Virus record (IMG/VR): IMGVR_UViG_3300031920_000341
Coordinates: 1-64,000 of that record
Source: a virus
Reading direction: 5' to 3' (one strand)
Length of the DNA stretch: 64,000 nt
A program made the translations under genes and the position numbers. Every line of letters starts with the position of its first letter. The first letter of the stretch is position 1. Under the pieces are notes generated by a model. The model saw nothing but the letters and a program-made list of their open reading frames with translations. It did not search any database and was not told the DNA's origin. Shown here piece after piece: positions 15,699-24,027 of the stretch.

Positions 15699-16819
15699 TA
15701 TAAATTAAATACGTCAAGACGATGATTACCAAAATGCTTATCTACAAAATTATTAAAATCTCTGATGTTTACATTAGAATTTGCTTTTATTAAATTATAT
15801 AAATTATTGACGTCTTTAACCTGTAATACTTTATCCATATTTTTATAATACAATTTCTTTAATATTTTCATTATATCGGACCACAAAAAAACATTCATGC
15901 CATTGTGTATTGCTTTAATTGCAGATTCTATACCTGATTCATCATTGTCAAATACAATATATGTATTTTTAGGGTCAACAAAATCAAATAACATACTAGT
16001 TTTTGTAATACCCTGTATGGCTAAATAATTATATAAAAAGCTACCATCGATTGGTCCTTCTGTTATTTTTATTGGCTTTCTAAAGTCAACATTAAATACA
16101 TTGAATATATTACTGAGTTGGTCAATTAATTCAATATCTGGGATTTGTGTATAGTCTAAGCTAATTTTTGACATAAGATCAGATAATTGAAATACCATAA
16201 ATTTCTTTCTTTCAATATCTCTTGTTGAAATACTTATGACTTTTTTCGTTTCATAATCATGATTTACCATGTAAACCTTATTATCGAATGAATCTTTAAA
16301 ATATCCATCTACATTCATTTCAGTATCAAATATGTTACGATTTGCCATATACTGAAAAACTTTTGAACCAGTAGACGCTTTTATTAATGGAATTAATCCA
16401 AGTCGTTTTGTAAAATAATCCAAGTCTGGTAGATGTTGCATAATACCAACATCAAATAAGTAATCACGAATTGCATTACTACCTTTATTTTCAATATTAA
16501 GTGAACCTGGATCATAATTGCTATCTGTTTCAACTTCAAGATCCATTATATTTATGTTATATTCTGATGCATATTTTGAAACGAAGTTACCAAAAGACAT
16601 GAAAGCACGACAACCACCATTAAAACACTTGTATGTATTTGTGTTTAAATAGATATTACCACGCTTACTTGATATTTTATTTTCTGAATCACCACAGATT
16701 GGACAAGCAATTCTATATCCTTTACTTGTAGCTTCAACCTTTTGCTTTTCAGAAATTCCAGGAAACCGTGCATCAAGCACGATCTCCAAAAATTCCTCTA
16801 TTGTATTTGCACTATGCAT
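15698..16819 (-). CDS. DNA primase, DnaG type
   Basis: 373 residues with an N-terminal zinc-binding domain (CPIC at 39-42, then C65 and C70) and a TOPRIM domain with ITEGPIDG near 250 and IVFDNDESG near 290. It makes RNA primers for lagging-strand synthesis and matches the T4 gp61 role. No helicase domain is attached; the C-terminus is about 80 residues of helical sequence. It directly follows GroEL with 2 nt between. Confidence 0.85.
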   Translation of the reverse strand: MHSANTIEEFLEIVLDARFPGISEKQKVEATSKGYRIACPICGDSENKISSKRGNIYLNTNTYKCFNGGCRAFMSFGNFVSKYASEYNINIMDLEVETDSNYDPGSLNIENKGSNAIRDYLFDVGIMQHLPDLDYFTKRLGLIPLIKASTGSKVFQYMANRNIFDTEMNVDGYFKDSFDNKVYMVNHDYETKKVISISTRDIERKKFMVFQLSDLMSKISLDYTQIPDIELIDQLSNIFNVFNVDFRKPIKITEGPIDGSFLYNYLAIQGITKTSMLFDFVDPKNTYIVFDNDESGIESAIKAIHNGMNVFLWSDIMKILKKLYYKNMDKVLQVKDVNNLYNLIKANSNVNIRDFNNFVDKHFGNHRLDVFNL

Positions 16820-16821
16820 TT

Positions 16822-18438
16822 TTATTTTTTATCTTCTACTTCATCAATAATTATACAGTCAAGTGTTAAAAATATTTTTGCAACTGATACTGCACTTTCA
16901 ATTGCAAGCCTAGTTACTTTGGCAGGATCAAGAATATGCATTTTATACATATCACCAAATTTCCTGTTTTTAGCATCATAACCAAAGTTAACATCTACTG
17001 ATTTACTCATTTCAAGTCGAACAAGTTCTTTGTTCTCTCCAGTATTGGCCACTATATGCTCCATAGGACTCATTAGAGCGTCCATAACTATAGTCATACC
17101 CGTTTTTATATCATCAGTATCTTTATCACGATATAGGTTGTCTATGTGCTTTTTAAGTAGATATGAACAATGATAATATATTGTACCGCCACCAGGAACC
17201 ACACCTTCTTTAAGTGCTGATTTTGCAGCATGTAATGCATCATCAATTCTATCACCCTGTTCGTAAATTTCCATTTCTGAATTTCCACCAACTTTAATTG
17301 TAACAGCCGCGCCGTTTAATTTTGATATACGTTTTTTAAGTGATGCTTTTGGTTGTGCGTTTTTTTCTTCCTTCATATTACTGTTAAGTTGTGCAATACG
17401 TTCTTTAACACGTAATTTATTCTTTTTTTCTTTTATAAGAACTGTTTCTTTTTCAGAAATTACAATTCTATCAACTGAACCAAGTATTGATAAATCTTTT
17501 ATTTCAGCAAGTGATATTCCTGTTTCTGCTCCAACAACTGTACCATCAATAAATGCAGAAATATCTTCAAGTGCTTCAAGTTTGCTTTTAGCAAATCCAG
17601 GTGATTGTATAAGTGCAATTTCTAATCCATTCTGTAATCTATTTAAAATTATTGTTTGTGCCAACCTGGTTTCAAAATCTTCTGCAATTATAATAATGGG
17701 ACGTTTCTCCATTTTAACTGTTTCCAAAATTGGTAACAATTCACTAAGTCTGTCCATCTTATCAGCATACAATAATACAATTGCATTTGTAAATTCAGCT
17801 TTACCTGTTGACATATTTGTAATAAAATATGGTGAAAAATATCCTTTTTCAAACATCATACCTTCTTTTATTTCCAATTTTGTTTCAGGTTCTACGCCCT
17901 TTTCAACATCAACAATACCATCAGCGCCAACACGTTTAATTGCTTCTGCTATTAATTTACCAACTGGTTCATCATGATTTGCAGATATGATAGCAATATC
18001 TTCAAGTAATGGACTATCTTCATCAATTTGAATTGCGTTTTCTTCTACCATATCAGTAACAAACTTTAATGCTTGATCCATACCATCTTTAAGATGTATT
18101 GGATTGGCTTCAAGATTTAATTGTTTCCTGATTTTTTGAATTAAAGCAGTTGCTAGAACAGTTGCTGTTGTAGTTCCATCGCCCGCATCAAATGCCATTT
18201 TTGCTGTTACGTTTTTGATAATATTTGCCCCAATATTTTCACCTGGGTCTTTTAAAGTAAGTGCATTCGCAACAGTTACACCATCTTTTGTTACATGTGT
18301 TAATCCTCTGTGTATCGCAACATGGCGTCCACCAGGCCCAAGAGTGCTAGATACAGCAGTATATAATTTTTCAATTCCATTATATACTACATTTTTTGCT
18401 TCTTCTCCTGTTAAAAAAGTTTTACTATTATTACTCAT
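16822..18438 (-). CDS. groEL: Phage-encoded chaperonin GroEL (Hsp60)
   Basis: 538 residues spanning all three chaperonin domains. Signatures are TLGPGGR (32-38), KDGVTVA (51-57), DAGDGTTTATV (84-94), VVPGGGT in the C-terminal equatorial domain, and DPAKVTRLAIESA..VA. The Gly/Met-rich C-terminal tail of bacterial GroEL is absent, and a Lys-rich insertion (about 345-370) lies at the end of the apical domain. Phage GroELs can fold capsid or other proteins with altered or no need for a co-chaperonin. No GroES- or gp31-like gene is visible in the window. Its start overlaps the GIY-YIG gene by 4 nt. Confidence 0.95.
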   Translation of the reverse strand: MSNNSKTFLTGEEAKNVVYNGIEKLYTAVSSTLGPGGRHVAIHRGLTHVTKDGVTVANALTLKDPGENIGANIIKNVTAKMAFDAGDGTTTATVLATALIQKIRKQLNLEANPIHLKDGMDQALKFVTDMVEENAIQIDEDSPLLEDIAIISANHDEPVGKLIAEAIKRVGADGIVDVEKGVEPETKLEIKEGMMFEKGYFSPYFITNMSTGKAEFTNAIVLLYADKMDRLSELLPILETVKMEKRPIIIIAEDFETRLAQTIILNRLQNGLEIALIQSPGFAKSKLEALEDISAFIDGTVVGAETGISLAEIKDLSILGSVDRIVISEKETVLIKEKKNKLRVKERIAQLNSNMKEEKNAQPKASLKKRISKLNGAAVTIKVGGNSEMEIYEQGDRIDDALHAAKSALKEGVVPGGGTIYYHCSYLLKKHIDNLYRDKDTDDIKTGMTIVMDALMSPMEHIVANTGENKELVRLEMSKSVDVNFGYDAKNRKFGDMYKMHILDPAKVTRLAIESAVSVAKIFLTLDCIIIDEVEDKK

Positions 18439-18839
18439 AAATCATGTTTTTTTTTAAAGTATTCGTTTTCATTACGTAAAAATTGAAAATTTTTTTCAAT
18501 TGTTTTGCAGTTATCTTGGAAACTGTTAACCAATTCCGGTGTCAAATAAAACCATTCTCCTCGTTTATTTTTATGACGAAGCATATTATGCATCGCTGTC
18601 TCGATCATTATAGCAAATTCACTTTCGTATTGATCTACTACAATTAAATCGGAATCATTCCCTGTTTGTAATTGTTTAAGACGTTTAAGACGTTGTGGAT
18701 CTTTTCTTGTAAATCCTATCTTATATGTTTCTTCATCGTTTTCTTTTTTAGCGATTAAATATATGTAAGGCAATTCATTATTCTGTTTTTTCTTGTGATT
18801 CGTTAGCTTCTTGTTCAATTTCTTCAGGCGGCGGAGCAT
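18435..18839 (-). CDS. GIY-YIG-type nuclease domain protein (T5orf172/MUG113-like)
   Basis: The region YIYLIAKK..ETYKIGFTRKDPQRLKRLKQLQTG, then ESEFAIMIETAMHNMLRHK and GEWFYL, follows the T5orf172/MUG113 pattern of the GIY-YIG superfamily: Y..L..K..YKIG.T, R from the central helix and the downstream E. Such proteins are common as stand-alone mobile endonucleases in phages. The frame opens at 18839, overlapping the polymerase C-terminus by 62 nt; a TTG at about 18771, right after the polymerase stop, is an alternative start. It lies directly downstream of the split polymerase gene, which is where a homing nuclease would be expected. Confidence 0.72.
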   Translation of the reverse strand: MLRRLKKLNKKLTNHKKKQNNELPYIYLIAKKENDEETYKIGFTRKDPQRLKRLKQLQTGNDSDLIVVDQYESEFAIMIETAMHNMLRHKNKRGEWFYLTPELVNSFQDNCKTIEKNFQFLRNENEYFKKKHDL

Positions 18840-20496
18840 CTGCTACAATAAATGCATCATTTATTATATGTATAGCACCATTTACTGAATAGTTTTTAAT
18901 TCGTTTCAAAAAGTCAAGTGATAATTCATATGTAAATTTACTATATGTTTTTTTAACAACAGGTGCAAGGGTTTCATTATTCATAATAAAACCATATGTT
19001 CCCTTTTCTGGTTTATATGCTTTTATTTTTTTACTAAACTCAACATAAACTTCTTTATCCATTTCAGTAAGTTGACTAAAAAATTCTGTTTTTTGTTTTT
19101 TCTTAAGTTGATCGTTTCTCTTACGTTTAATATACTTTGCTAATTCAAATTTAGGAACAACTTCAGATAATAAACCATATGTCGATACACTTGCTATATA
19201 TTCATCTTCATGTTTTTTTGGAACCTCAAGTAATGAATTAAGAATATAAGGATATAAAATCCTTGGTATTTCTTTATATTCAAGTGTTTCATTATTTATT
19301 ACATATAATGGATATAAATCATCATCATTAATTGTTCTTTTAACTTTTGGTGCATTATATTTAACTGAACGTTTTAAACTACGGTCAACAGCCTGTGAGC
19401 CCATTGCAACTAATAATTTATTTACCGGTTCAACTACAGTCTGAAAAAATTGCTCATTGTAATCAACAGGAAATGCAAACTCAATTGGATAATTACCAGG
19501 AATGTATCCAAATACATTCATTTCTTCATTATCAGAATGCTTTGCATAATAAAATTTAATTTTAGCGCCTTCACGTATTTTATAGTACTTTCCAATTTTA
19601 GTTTCATTTATCATAAAATTATAATATAAAGAAGCTCTACTATTAATAGGCATTCCTTTTGGAATTTCTAATACTGTATCATCTGGTACGTATTCATTAT
19701 ACTTCTTTACAAATTTATTGAAACTAATATCTTCTACATCATTATTTTCATAACCCTTACGCATTTTCTTAAGATGAGGTATTATATCTTTTTCAAGAAT
19801 GGTTTCCTTACCTTTATCTAACATGATTTCAACAAGCTTACGTTGTTGATCACGTGCCCACTTTGGTATAGATGCTTGTGCTAATCCGATTCCACGTGCT
19901 TTGATTTTATATTTAGCTGTTAAATCCCGGTGATCAGCAATTTTAATAACGTAATGTTTCTTACCTGTCCATATTCCAGAATATGAAATATTTTCAAGTG
20001 CGAAGTTCATATGGTTTTCTGTATTGTAACTACTCGAATATTCTTTAAATGCATTATTAAGAAAACTTGAAAATCTAAAATCAATTATCTTTTTATTAAA
20101 TTCAATTTGTTTGATATTTGATAATTGATAATTTTCTATTGAGGAATATGCTAAATCAAAATTAATATATGTTGAATCAGTATCTGAATAAATTGCACCC
20201 TCTATTGATGGTTTATTAATCTTTAAATGAGATATACCCAAATGTTCATGTAATTCTTTATCAAGATGCCATCTTTCACGGAAATAATAATTAACTGCAG
20301 CAATACTATATTTAATAAGATCTTGTCCTTGTAAAGTAATACTCTGTGCAATATTTCTATCATGAAAATTAAACCACTTATTACCAAAAGCACCATAGAT
20401 ACTATTAATAATAATCTTTATTGCATATTGTTGTTGATTAAGATACGCAATACGTTTCTTAATATCCTTTATTCGATCTTCTTTAGATTGTTCCAT
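18778..20496 (-). CDS. 43: DNA polymerase family B, C-terminal half (split polymerase)
   Basis: 572 residues beginning just before motif B (K27xxxNSxYGAFGN) and continuing to motif C YSDTDS (103-108), KKHY (179-182) and a long thumb region. The exonuclease domain, NTP-binding N-terminal part and motif A (DxxSLYPS) are missing. The ATG at 20496 is preceded in frame by a stop, so this is a separate gene and not a truncated reading. No N-terminal half occurs elsewhere in the window. Split gp43 genes with the break between motifs A and B are known from some T4-like phages. The product must assemble with an N-terminal subunit encoded elsewhere. The C-terminus is acidic. Confidence 0.85.
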   Translation of the reverse strand: MEQSKEDRIKDIKKRIAYLNQQQYAIKIIINSIYGAFGNKWFNFHDRNIAQSITLQGQDLIKYSIAAVNYYFRERWHLDKELHEHLGISHLKINKPSIEGAIYSDTDSTYINFDLAYSSIENYQLSNIKQIEFNKKIIDFRFSSFLNNAFKEYSSSYNTENHMNFALENISYSGIWTGKKHYVIKIADHRDLTAKYKIKARGIGLAQASIPKWARDQQRKLVEIMLDKGKETILEKDIIPHLKKMRKGYENNDVEDISFNKFVKKYNEYVPDDTVLEIPKGMPINSRASLYYNFMINETKIGKYYKIREGAKIKFYYAKHSDNEEMNVFGYIPGNYPIEFAFPVDYNEQFFQTVVEPVNKLLVAMGSQAVDRSLKRSVKYNAPKVKRTINDDDLYPLYVINNETLEYKEIPRILYPYILNSLLEVPKKHEDEYIASVSTYGLLSEVVPKFELAKYIKRKRNDQLKKKQKTEFFSQLTEMDKEVYVEFSKKIKAYKPEKGTYGFIMNNETLAPVVKKTYSKFTYELSLDFLKRIKNYSVNGAIHIINDAFIVADAPPPEEIEQEANESQEKTE

Positions 20497-20546
20497 ATAA
20501 AAAGTTTAATTATTAATTATATGAATAAAATCATTATAGTTTTTAA

Positions 20547-20810
20547 TTATAACTTTTTGTTTATGGTTTCGGTATGAAAATTTTGTTCTTTGTATATTTT
20601 CATACGATCATCAGCATGTTTTTTTGAATATTTACCAAAATCATCAATGATATCAATAACAGTAAGATATTTCTTTGTTTTGAATTTACGAAGGCCACGA
20701 CCAATTGATTGACGGATTAAAGTATATGCTTTATATGATTCAGTAAATATTATGTAAAATAAATTGCTAACATCAATACCTGTAGAAAATGTACCGTCAA
20801 TAAGAGGCAA
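20547..20810 (-). CDS. UvsW-like helicase, C-terminal fragment
   Basis: This frame carries helicase motifs V and VI, GTFSTGIDVSNL and QSIGRGLRKF, followed by a short basic C-terminus. It is clearly the missing end of the helicase encoded upstream. The reading frame opens after a stop near 20844 and has only a TTG at 20810 as a possible start. The expected preceding residues, VASY, are encoded in a different frame (20811-20800) and end in TGA; deleting one T at TATTGAC would join them. It could be a separately translated fragment, a frameshifted exon, a broken gene or an assembly error. Confidence 0.7.
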   Translation of the reverse strand: MPLIDGTFSTGIDVSNLFYIIFTESYKAYTLIRQSIGRGLRKFKTKKYLTVIDIIDDFGKYSKKHADDRMKIYKEQNFHTETINKKL

Positions 20811-20828
20811 CCATATTAGTTGCCTCTT
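20802..20828. repeat. 10-bp perfect inverted repeat at the helicase junction
   Basis: The arms aagaggcaac (20802-20811) and gttgcctctt (20819-20828) enclose a 7-nt loop. One arm encodes the conserved VASY residues of the helicase and the other belongs to the inserted sequence. On the plus strand it is followed by TTTATTAATTT. It may be a terminator-like hairpin or a mark left by the insertion. Confidence 0.6.
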
Positions 20829-21066
20829 TATTAATTTCCTTTATGTTTTTATGAAATGTAACTTTTGCCATGTCTTTTATATTTTTTAATATCTATATCA
20901 GTCATGATAAGTTTTTTAATTATATATTTACTTATTTATATGAGTTTATCCAAGAATCTAATATATCATCACCAACTATTATATCTTTAGCATATTTTAT
21001 TTTCCCATTAGTTAATTTAACGTTTGTATATTGATTTACTTTTATTTTAATATCATTTAATTCAAT
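20812..21066 (-). other. 255-nt insert in the helicase gene, Hint/intein-like in part
   Basis: Between the helicase residues LELVTI and the expected VASYDGTFSTG lie 85 codons in the frame of the N-terminal part. The first 44 read on smoothly and include TNVKLTNGKIKYAKDIIVGD, which resembles the second conserved block of inteins/Hint domains. After that come a stop at 20932-20934 and more in-frame stops. The catalytic Cys/Ser start of an intein and a His-Asn end are not seen. A decayed intein is the best reading, but it is not proven. Confidence 0.5.
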
Positions 21067-22353
21067 AATTGTAACTAATTCTAAATTATCCATAATATTT
21101 ATATAATCGTCTCTATCATTTTCATCAACATTACCATCAATATAAAAAACATTAGTATTAGATTCTTTTAAATTTTGATATAGTTTATAACCATACTTAT
21201 CTTTAACATTATTGAAAAGAAATAATTTATTGTTTGGTAATGCGCTAGCTAGTTTTTTTATGAATTCCATTCTAAGTGGATGCTTTATTATTGTTTGTCT
21301 TTCAAAATCAAATAATTCTCCGGCAAATTTTATTCTAGCATCGCCTTTAAGTTCATTACCTTTTGCTTTGAATTTCATATAATCATTAACTAATTCATCA
21401 TTCTTTGGATATTCTAATATAATACGTTTAACTGTTACTTCTGGTGCATATCCATCCTTTATAAGTTGATGTGTTTCATATTCATATACAAATGGCCCAA
21501 AGAATTTCTGTACTGTAAGGAAACTTGATTTAGTTCTATTTTCAATTAAAGTTCCAGATAATCCAAATCGTGTATGTAAAGTCCCACATGAATTAAGAAT
21601 ATTTTTAATACTATCACCTTTAATTCCATGTGCTTCATCTACACCAATATGATATACTTTTTTAAAATCTTCTTTTTTTCTTCTAAGTAAACTTTGATAT
21701 GTACTTATAACAATTTCGGCTTCATCAAATTTCTTTTGATTAAATTTACTTTTACCGCCAAAATATGCTATTTTAATTGGAACTGATCCATTATTATAAT
21801 TTTGTGTAAATCTTTTATATGTCTGTGATGATAGGCCTTTCTTAGGTACAACAATTAACATTTTATGATTAACATCAATTTCTTTTGTCACTTTAAGATA
21901 CATTGCAATTATAAAAAATATTACTGTTTTACCCGCAGCTGTAGATAAATCAGCGGCGGCATATTTATATTTGAGTAAATTATATGCTGATTCATATTGG
22001 TAGTATCTTAATTCTTTTACATCAGTACCTTTAAAAATTGTACTAAGAAATTTATCGTAATGTTCTTTTGTTATATCACGCATAAATTCTTTTATTCCAT
22101 CAATTTTAACTGTATATTGTGGTCTATCATGGAAAAATTTTAATAATTCATGCCATAAACCAAATGGTAGTTTATAACCCACAAAGAATCTATCCCATCC
22201 ATCCCATGCACCTGATCGATATGCTGGATCAAAAAAGAAACTATCTCTTTCTCGTTTAAAAAAGCTTCTTAATTCCTGTAATGCATGATCATTAGGATAT
22301 GAAGTTAAGATAAGGTGTTTGTAATCGTTTGTTGTTTTAAATACAAATTCCAT
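20932..22353 (-). CDS. uvsW: UvsW-like superfamily 2 helicase, N-terminal part
   Basis: 473 residues. An N-terminal domain of the T4 UvsW kind (AWDGWDRFFVG near 49-59) is followed by helicase motifs: I STAAGKT (137-143), II DEAH (239-242), III LSGTL near 268, and a RecA2 region with LFLFNNV and YIDGNV. The helicase sequence stops at LELVTI (424-429), just before motif V; the last 44 residues belong to the insert. Motifs V and VI are in the fragment at 20547-20810. UvsW remodels recombination intermediates and stalled forks. The domain that is present looks undamaged, which argues for continued use. Confidence 0.85.
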   Translation of the reverse strand: MEFVFKTTNDYKHLILTSYPNDHALQELRSFFKRERDSFFFDPAYRSGAWDGWDRFFVGYKLPFGLWHELLKFFHDRPQYTVKIDGIKEFMRDITKEHYDKFLSTIFKGTDVKELRYYQYESAYNLLKYKYAAADLSTAAGKTVIFFIIAMYLKVTKEIDVNHKMLIVVPKKGLSSQTYKRFTQNYNNGSVPIKIAYFGGKSKFNQKKFDEAEIVISTYQSLLRRKKEDFKKVYHIGVDEAHGIKGDSIKNILNSCGTLHTRFGLSGTLIENRTKSSFLTVQKFFGPFVYEYETHQLIKDGYAPEVTVKRIILEYPKNDELVNDYMKFKAKGNELKGDARIKFAGELFDFERQTIIKHPLRMEFIKKLASALPNNKLFLFNNVKDKYGYKLYQNLKESNTNVFYIDGNVDENDRDDYINIMDNLELVTIIELNDIKIKVNQYTNVKLTNGKIKYAKDIIVGDDILDSWINSYK

Positions 22354-22856
22354 TACTGTCCGGTCAGAACCGATTCAAGTTCTTCATTTGGAAAAACACT
22401 GAGTATTTCGTTTCTGATATCATCGTTTATTTTTATAACAAAACTAACGTTTTGTTCCCATTCATCAAAGGTTGTACCAATTGTTATGTTATCTGGGTAT
22501 TCTTCGTTAATATATGAAACTATAAATTCACCTGGAATATCTGACAATGAACCAATATCTACTGATTCAAAATTATATTCGGGTTCACCATCAATAAGTT
22601 CTCTATTTACACCAACATAATCAATTGCTAATGTTTGCCATAATGATGCATCTTTTGTTTCAATTCCCATTATATCTATTAAGTAAAGCTCTTCTTCCAT
22701 TTTAGCAATAATAATCTCATTATTACCATACACATAAGTAAATGGTGTATTTATAACAGATTTTTCACCTTGTGCTTCGTTTCTATTTGCTGGGTTATCT
22801 TGTAATTGATCAAACCAATCTTCGAATAATGGTAATTGAACCGATGTATTTGTCAT
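22353..22856 (-). CDS. Hypothetical acidic 167-residue protein
   Basis: No family is recognised; the protein is acidic with many Glu/Asp and a beta-rich pattern (FTYVYGNNEIIIAKM, YLIDIMGIE). The longer open frame begins at 22907, but I take the ATG at 22856 (MTNTSVQLP) because a GATAAATA late element lies 14 nt upstream of it and the longer version would overlap the UvsY-like gene. Its stop overlaps the helicase start by 1 nt. Confidence 0.62.
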   Translation of the reverse strand: MTNTSVQLPLFEDWFDQLQDNPANRNEAQGEKSVINTPFTYVYGNNEIIIAKMEEELYLIDIMGIETKDASLWQTLAIDYVGVNRELIDGEPEYNFESVDIGSLSDIPGEFIVSYINEEYPDNITIGTTFDEWEQNVSFVIKINDDIRNEILSVFPNEELESVLTGQ

Positions 22857-22870
22857 GCTATTGTTTTTTT

Positions 22871-22878
22871 TATTTATC
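22871..22878 (-). promoter_or_regulatory. Late promoter element GATAAATA (22353-22856)
   Basis: GATAAATA followed by AAAAAAAC on the minus strand, 14 nt before the chosen ATG at 22856. It also decides the start of that gene. Confidence 0.55.
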
Positions 22879-22884
22879 TGAAAA

Positions 22885-23349
22885 TTAAATACCCAATAGG
22901 TCTTCAAGTGCCATACGATTCTTTATAGCATATAAGATATGATCAACCGTTTTGATAGAATTAGTATAAAAACTTATCTGTTCGTTAAATAAATCATCGA
23001 TTTTCTTAACATTAATATGTCTAATATTGCCTTCTACCATTATATTTTTTTCAGTTAAGTTACGGGTCCTAAACTGCATATTATTGTTTATTTGTTCAAA
23101 TAAATCATGTTTAATTACTACTTTCTTGTTTATTAATTGATTATGCATTATCATTAAGGTATGTGAATCTTCCAATAAACGTTGTCTCATAGATAATGAT
23201 AAGACAGTCAACTCACTAAGCTTATTAATATCTCTCATCATTATTATTAAAGTTTTAATTTCCGTGCTTAGATCTTTCCTATTCTTTTCAAATTTAGTAT
23301 TGAATTGATCATATACCTCTTGACTAAAATCTTCCATATGATTTATCAT
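22885..23349 (-). CDS. uvsY: Probable UvsY-like recombination mediator
   Basis: A 154-residue, almost entirely helical protein. The second half (NLTEKNIMVEGNI, then YTNSIKTVDHILYAIKNRM) follows the UvsY pattern in which a conserved acidic turn is followed by a long helix ending in Ile-Lys-x-Arg. UvsY loads the UvsX recombinase onto SSB-coated DNA. Gene order supports this: uvsY lies near uvsW in T4. No UvsX is in the window. The similarity is weak by eye, so a generic helical protein remains possible. Confidence 0.5.
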   Translation of the reverse strand: MINHMEDFSQEVYDQFNTKFEKNRKDLSTEIKTLIIMMRDINKLSELTVLSLSMRQRLLEDSHTLMIMHNQLINKKVVIKHDLFEQINNNMQFRTRNLTEKNIMVEGNIRHINVKKIDDLFNEQISFYTNSIKTVDHILYAIKNRMALEDLLGI

Positions 23350-23453
23350 TTTAATATTTTATATGATTTTTAGCAAAAGTTTCATTAAAACTTTATCTAA
23401 GTTTTTCCATATAAAATAAGTAAAACAATTATTAAATTAATATAAACAATAAT

Positions 23454-24023
23454 ATGAAAGAATTAATTATTTGGGATTTTGATGATACATTTATTAGAAC
23501 ACCAGGTCCAGAAGCATTTAAAGAACTTATTGATAATAAAATATTAGATATTGATAAAATAAATGAAGATAGAATATTATTCTGGGAAGATTCAATTTCT
23601 CTTGATACTAATTATTTTCAACTTGTATCTAAAAAACCAGTTGTGGATTTATTTAAAAGCTATGAAGATCAGGGAAATGTTGAACATATTTTAATAACAA
23701 ATCGTAGTACACGAATGTTACCACAAATTAATCGTATACTTAAAGGAATTGGTGTTAATATACCACATATTTATAGTGGTACAGATTATGGTGGAAAAAT
23801 AAATGTATTAAAGAATCACATAAAAAAACATAGTCCATATGATTATTTTGTGGTAGTTGAAGATTCAATACATAATTTATATGACTATCAAGAATTTTTT
23901 CTTAGTTCTGCTTTACAACATAAATTTATATTTGTTAATACCCATTCGATGGGTGAAATTGTGGGTAGAATACCAAGAATGACAAATGAACAAGATGTAC
24001 AAATGATTTTACATAAAGATTAA
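23454..24023 (+). CDS. HAD-superfamily hydrolase
   Basis: 189 residues with HAD motif I WDFDDT (7-12), motif II ILITNRS near 80, a conserved Lys in GGKINVLKNH and motif IV VVVEDSIHNL near 135. This gives a complete phosphatase active site. The cap region is small. Similar stand-alone HAD proteins in phages are thought to trim 3'-phosphates or nucleotides; the substrate is unknown. It opens a plus-strand unit after a divergent promoter region and is followed 4 nt later by the next gene. Confidence 0.78.
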   Translation: MKELIIWDFDDTFIRTPGPEAFKELIDNKILDIDKINEDRILFWEDSISLDTNYFQLVSKKPVVDLFKSYEDQGNVEHILITNRSTRMLPQINRILKGIGVNIPHIYSGTDYGGKINVLKNHIKKHSPYDYFVVVEDSIHNLYDYQEFFLSSALQHKFIFVNTHSMGEIVGRIPRMTNEQDVQMILHKD

Positions 24024-24027
24024 ATAT

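Noticed and set aside
22857-22907. Upstream extension (MKTYWVFNFQ) of the 22353-22856 gene
   Set aside because: It would overlap the UvsY-like gene and pass over the late promoter element; the ATG at 22856 is better placed.
23370-23400. aaagttt..aaacttt palindrome as terminator
   Set aside because: The stem is short and AT-only, and in this AT-rich DNA such pairs are expected by chance.
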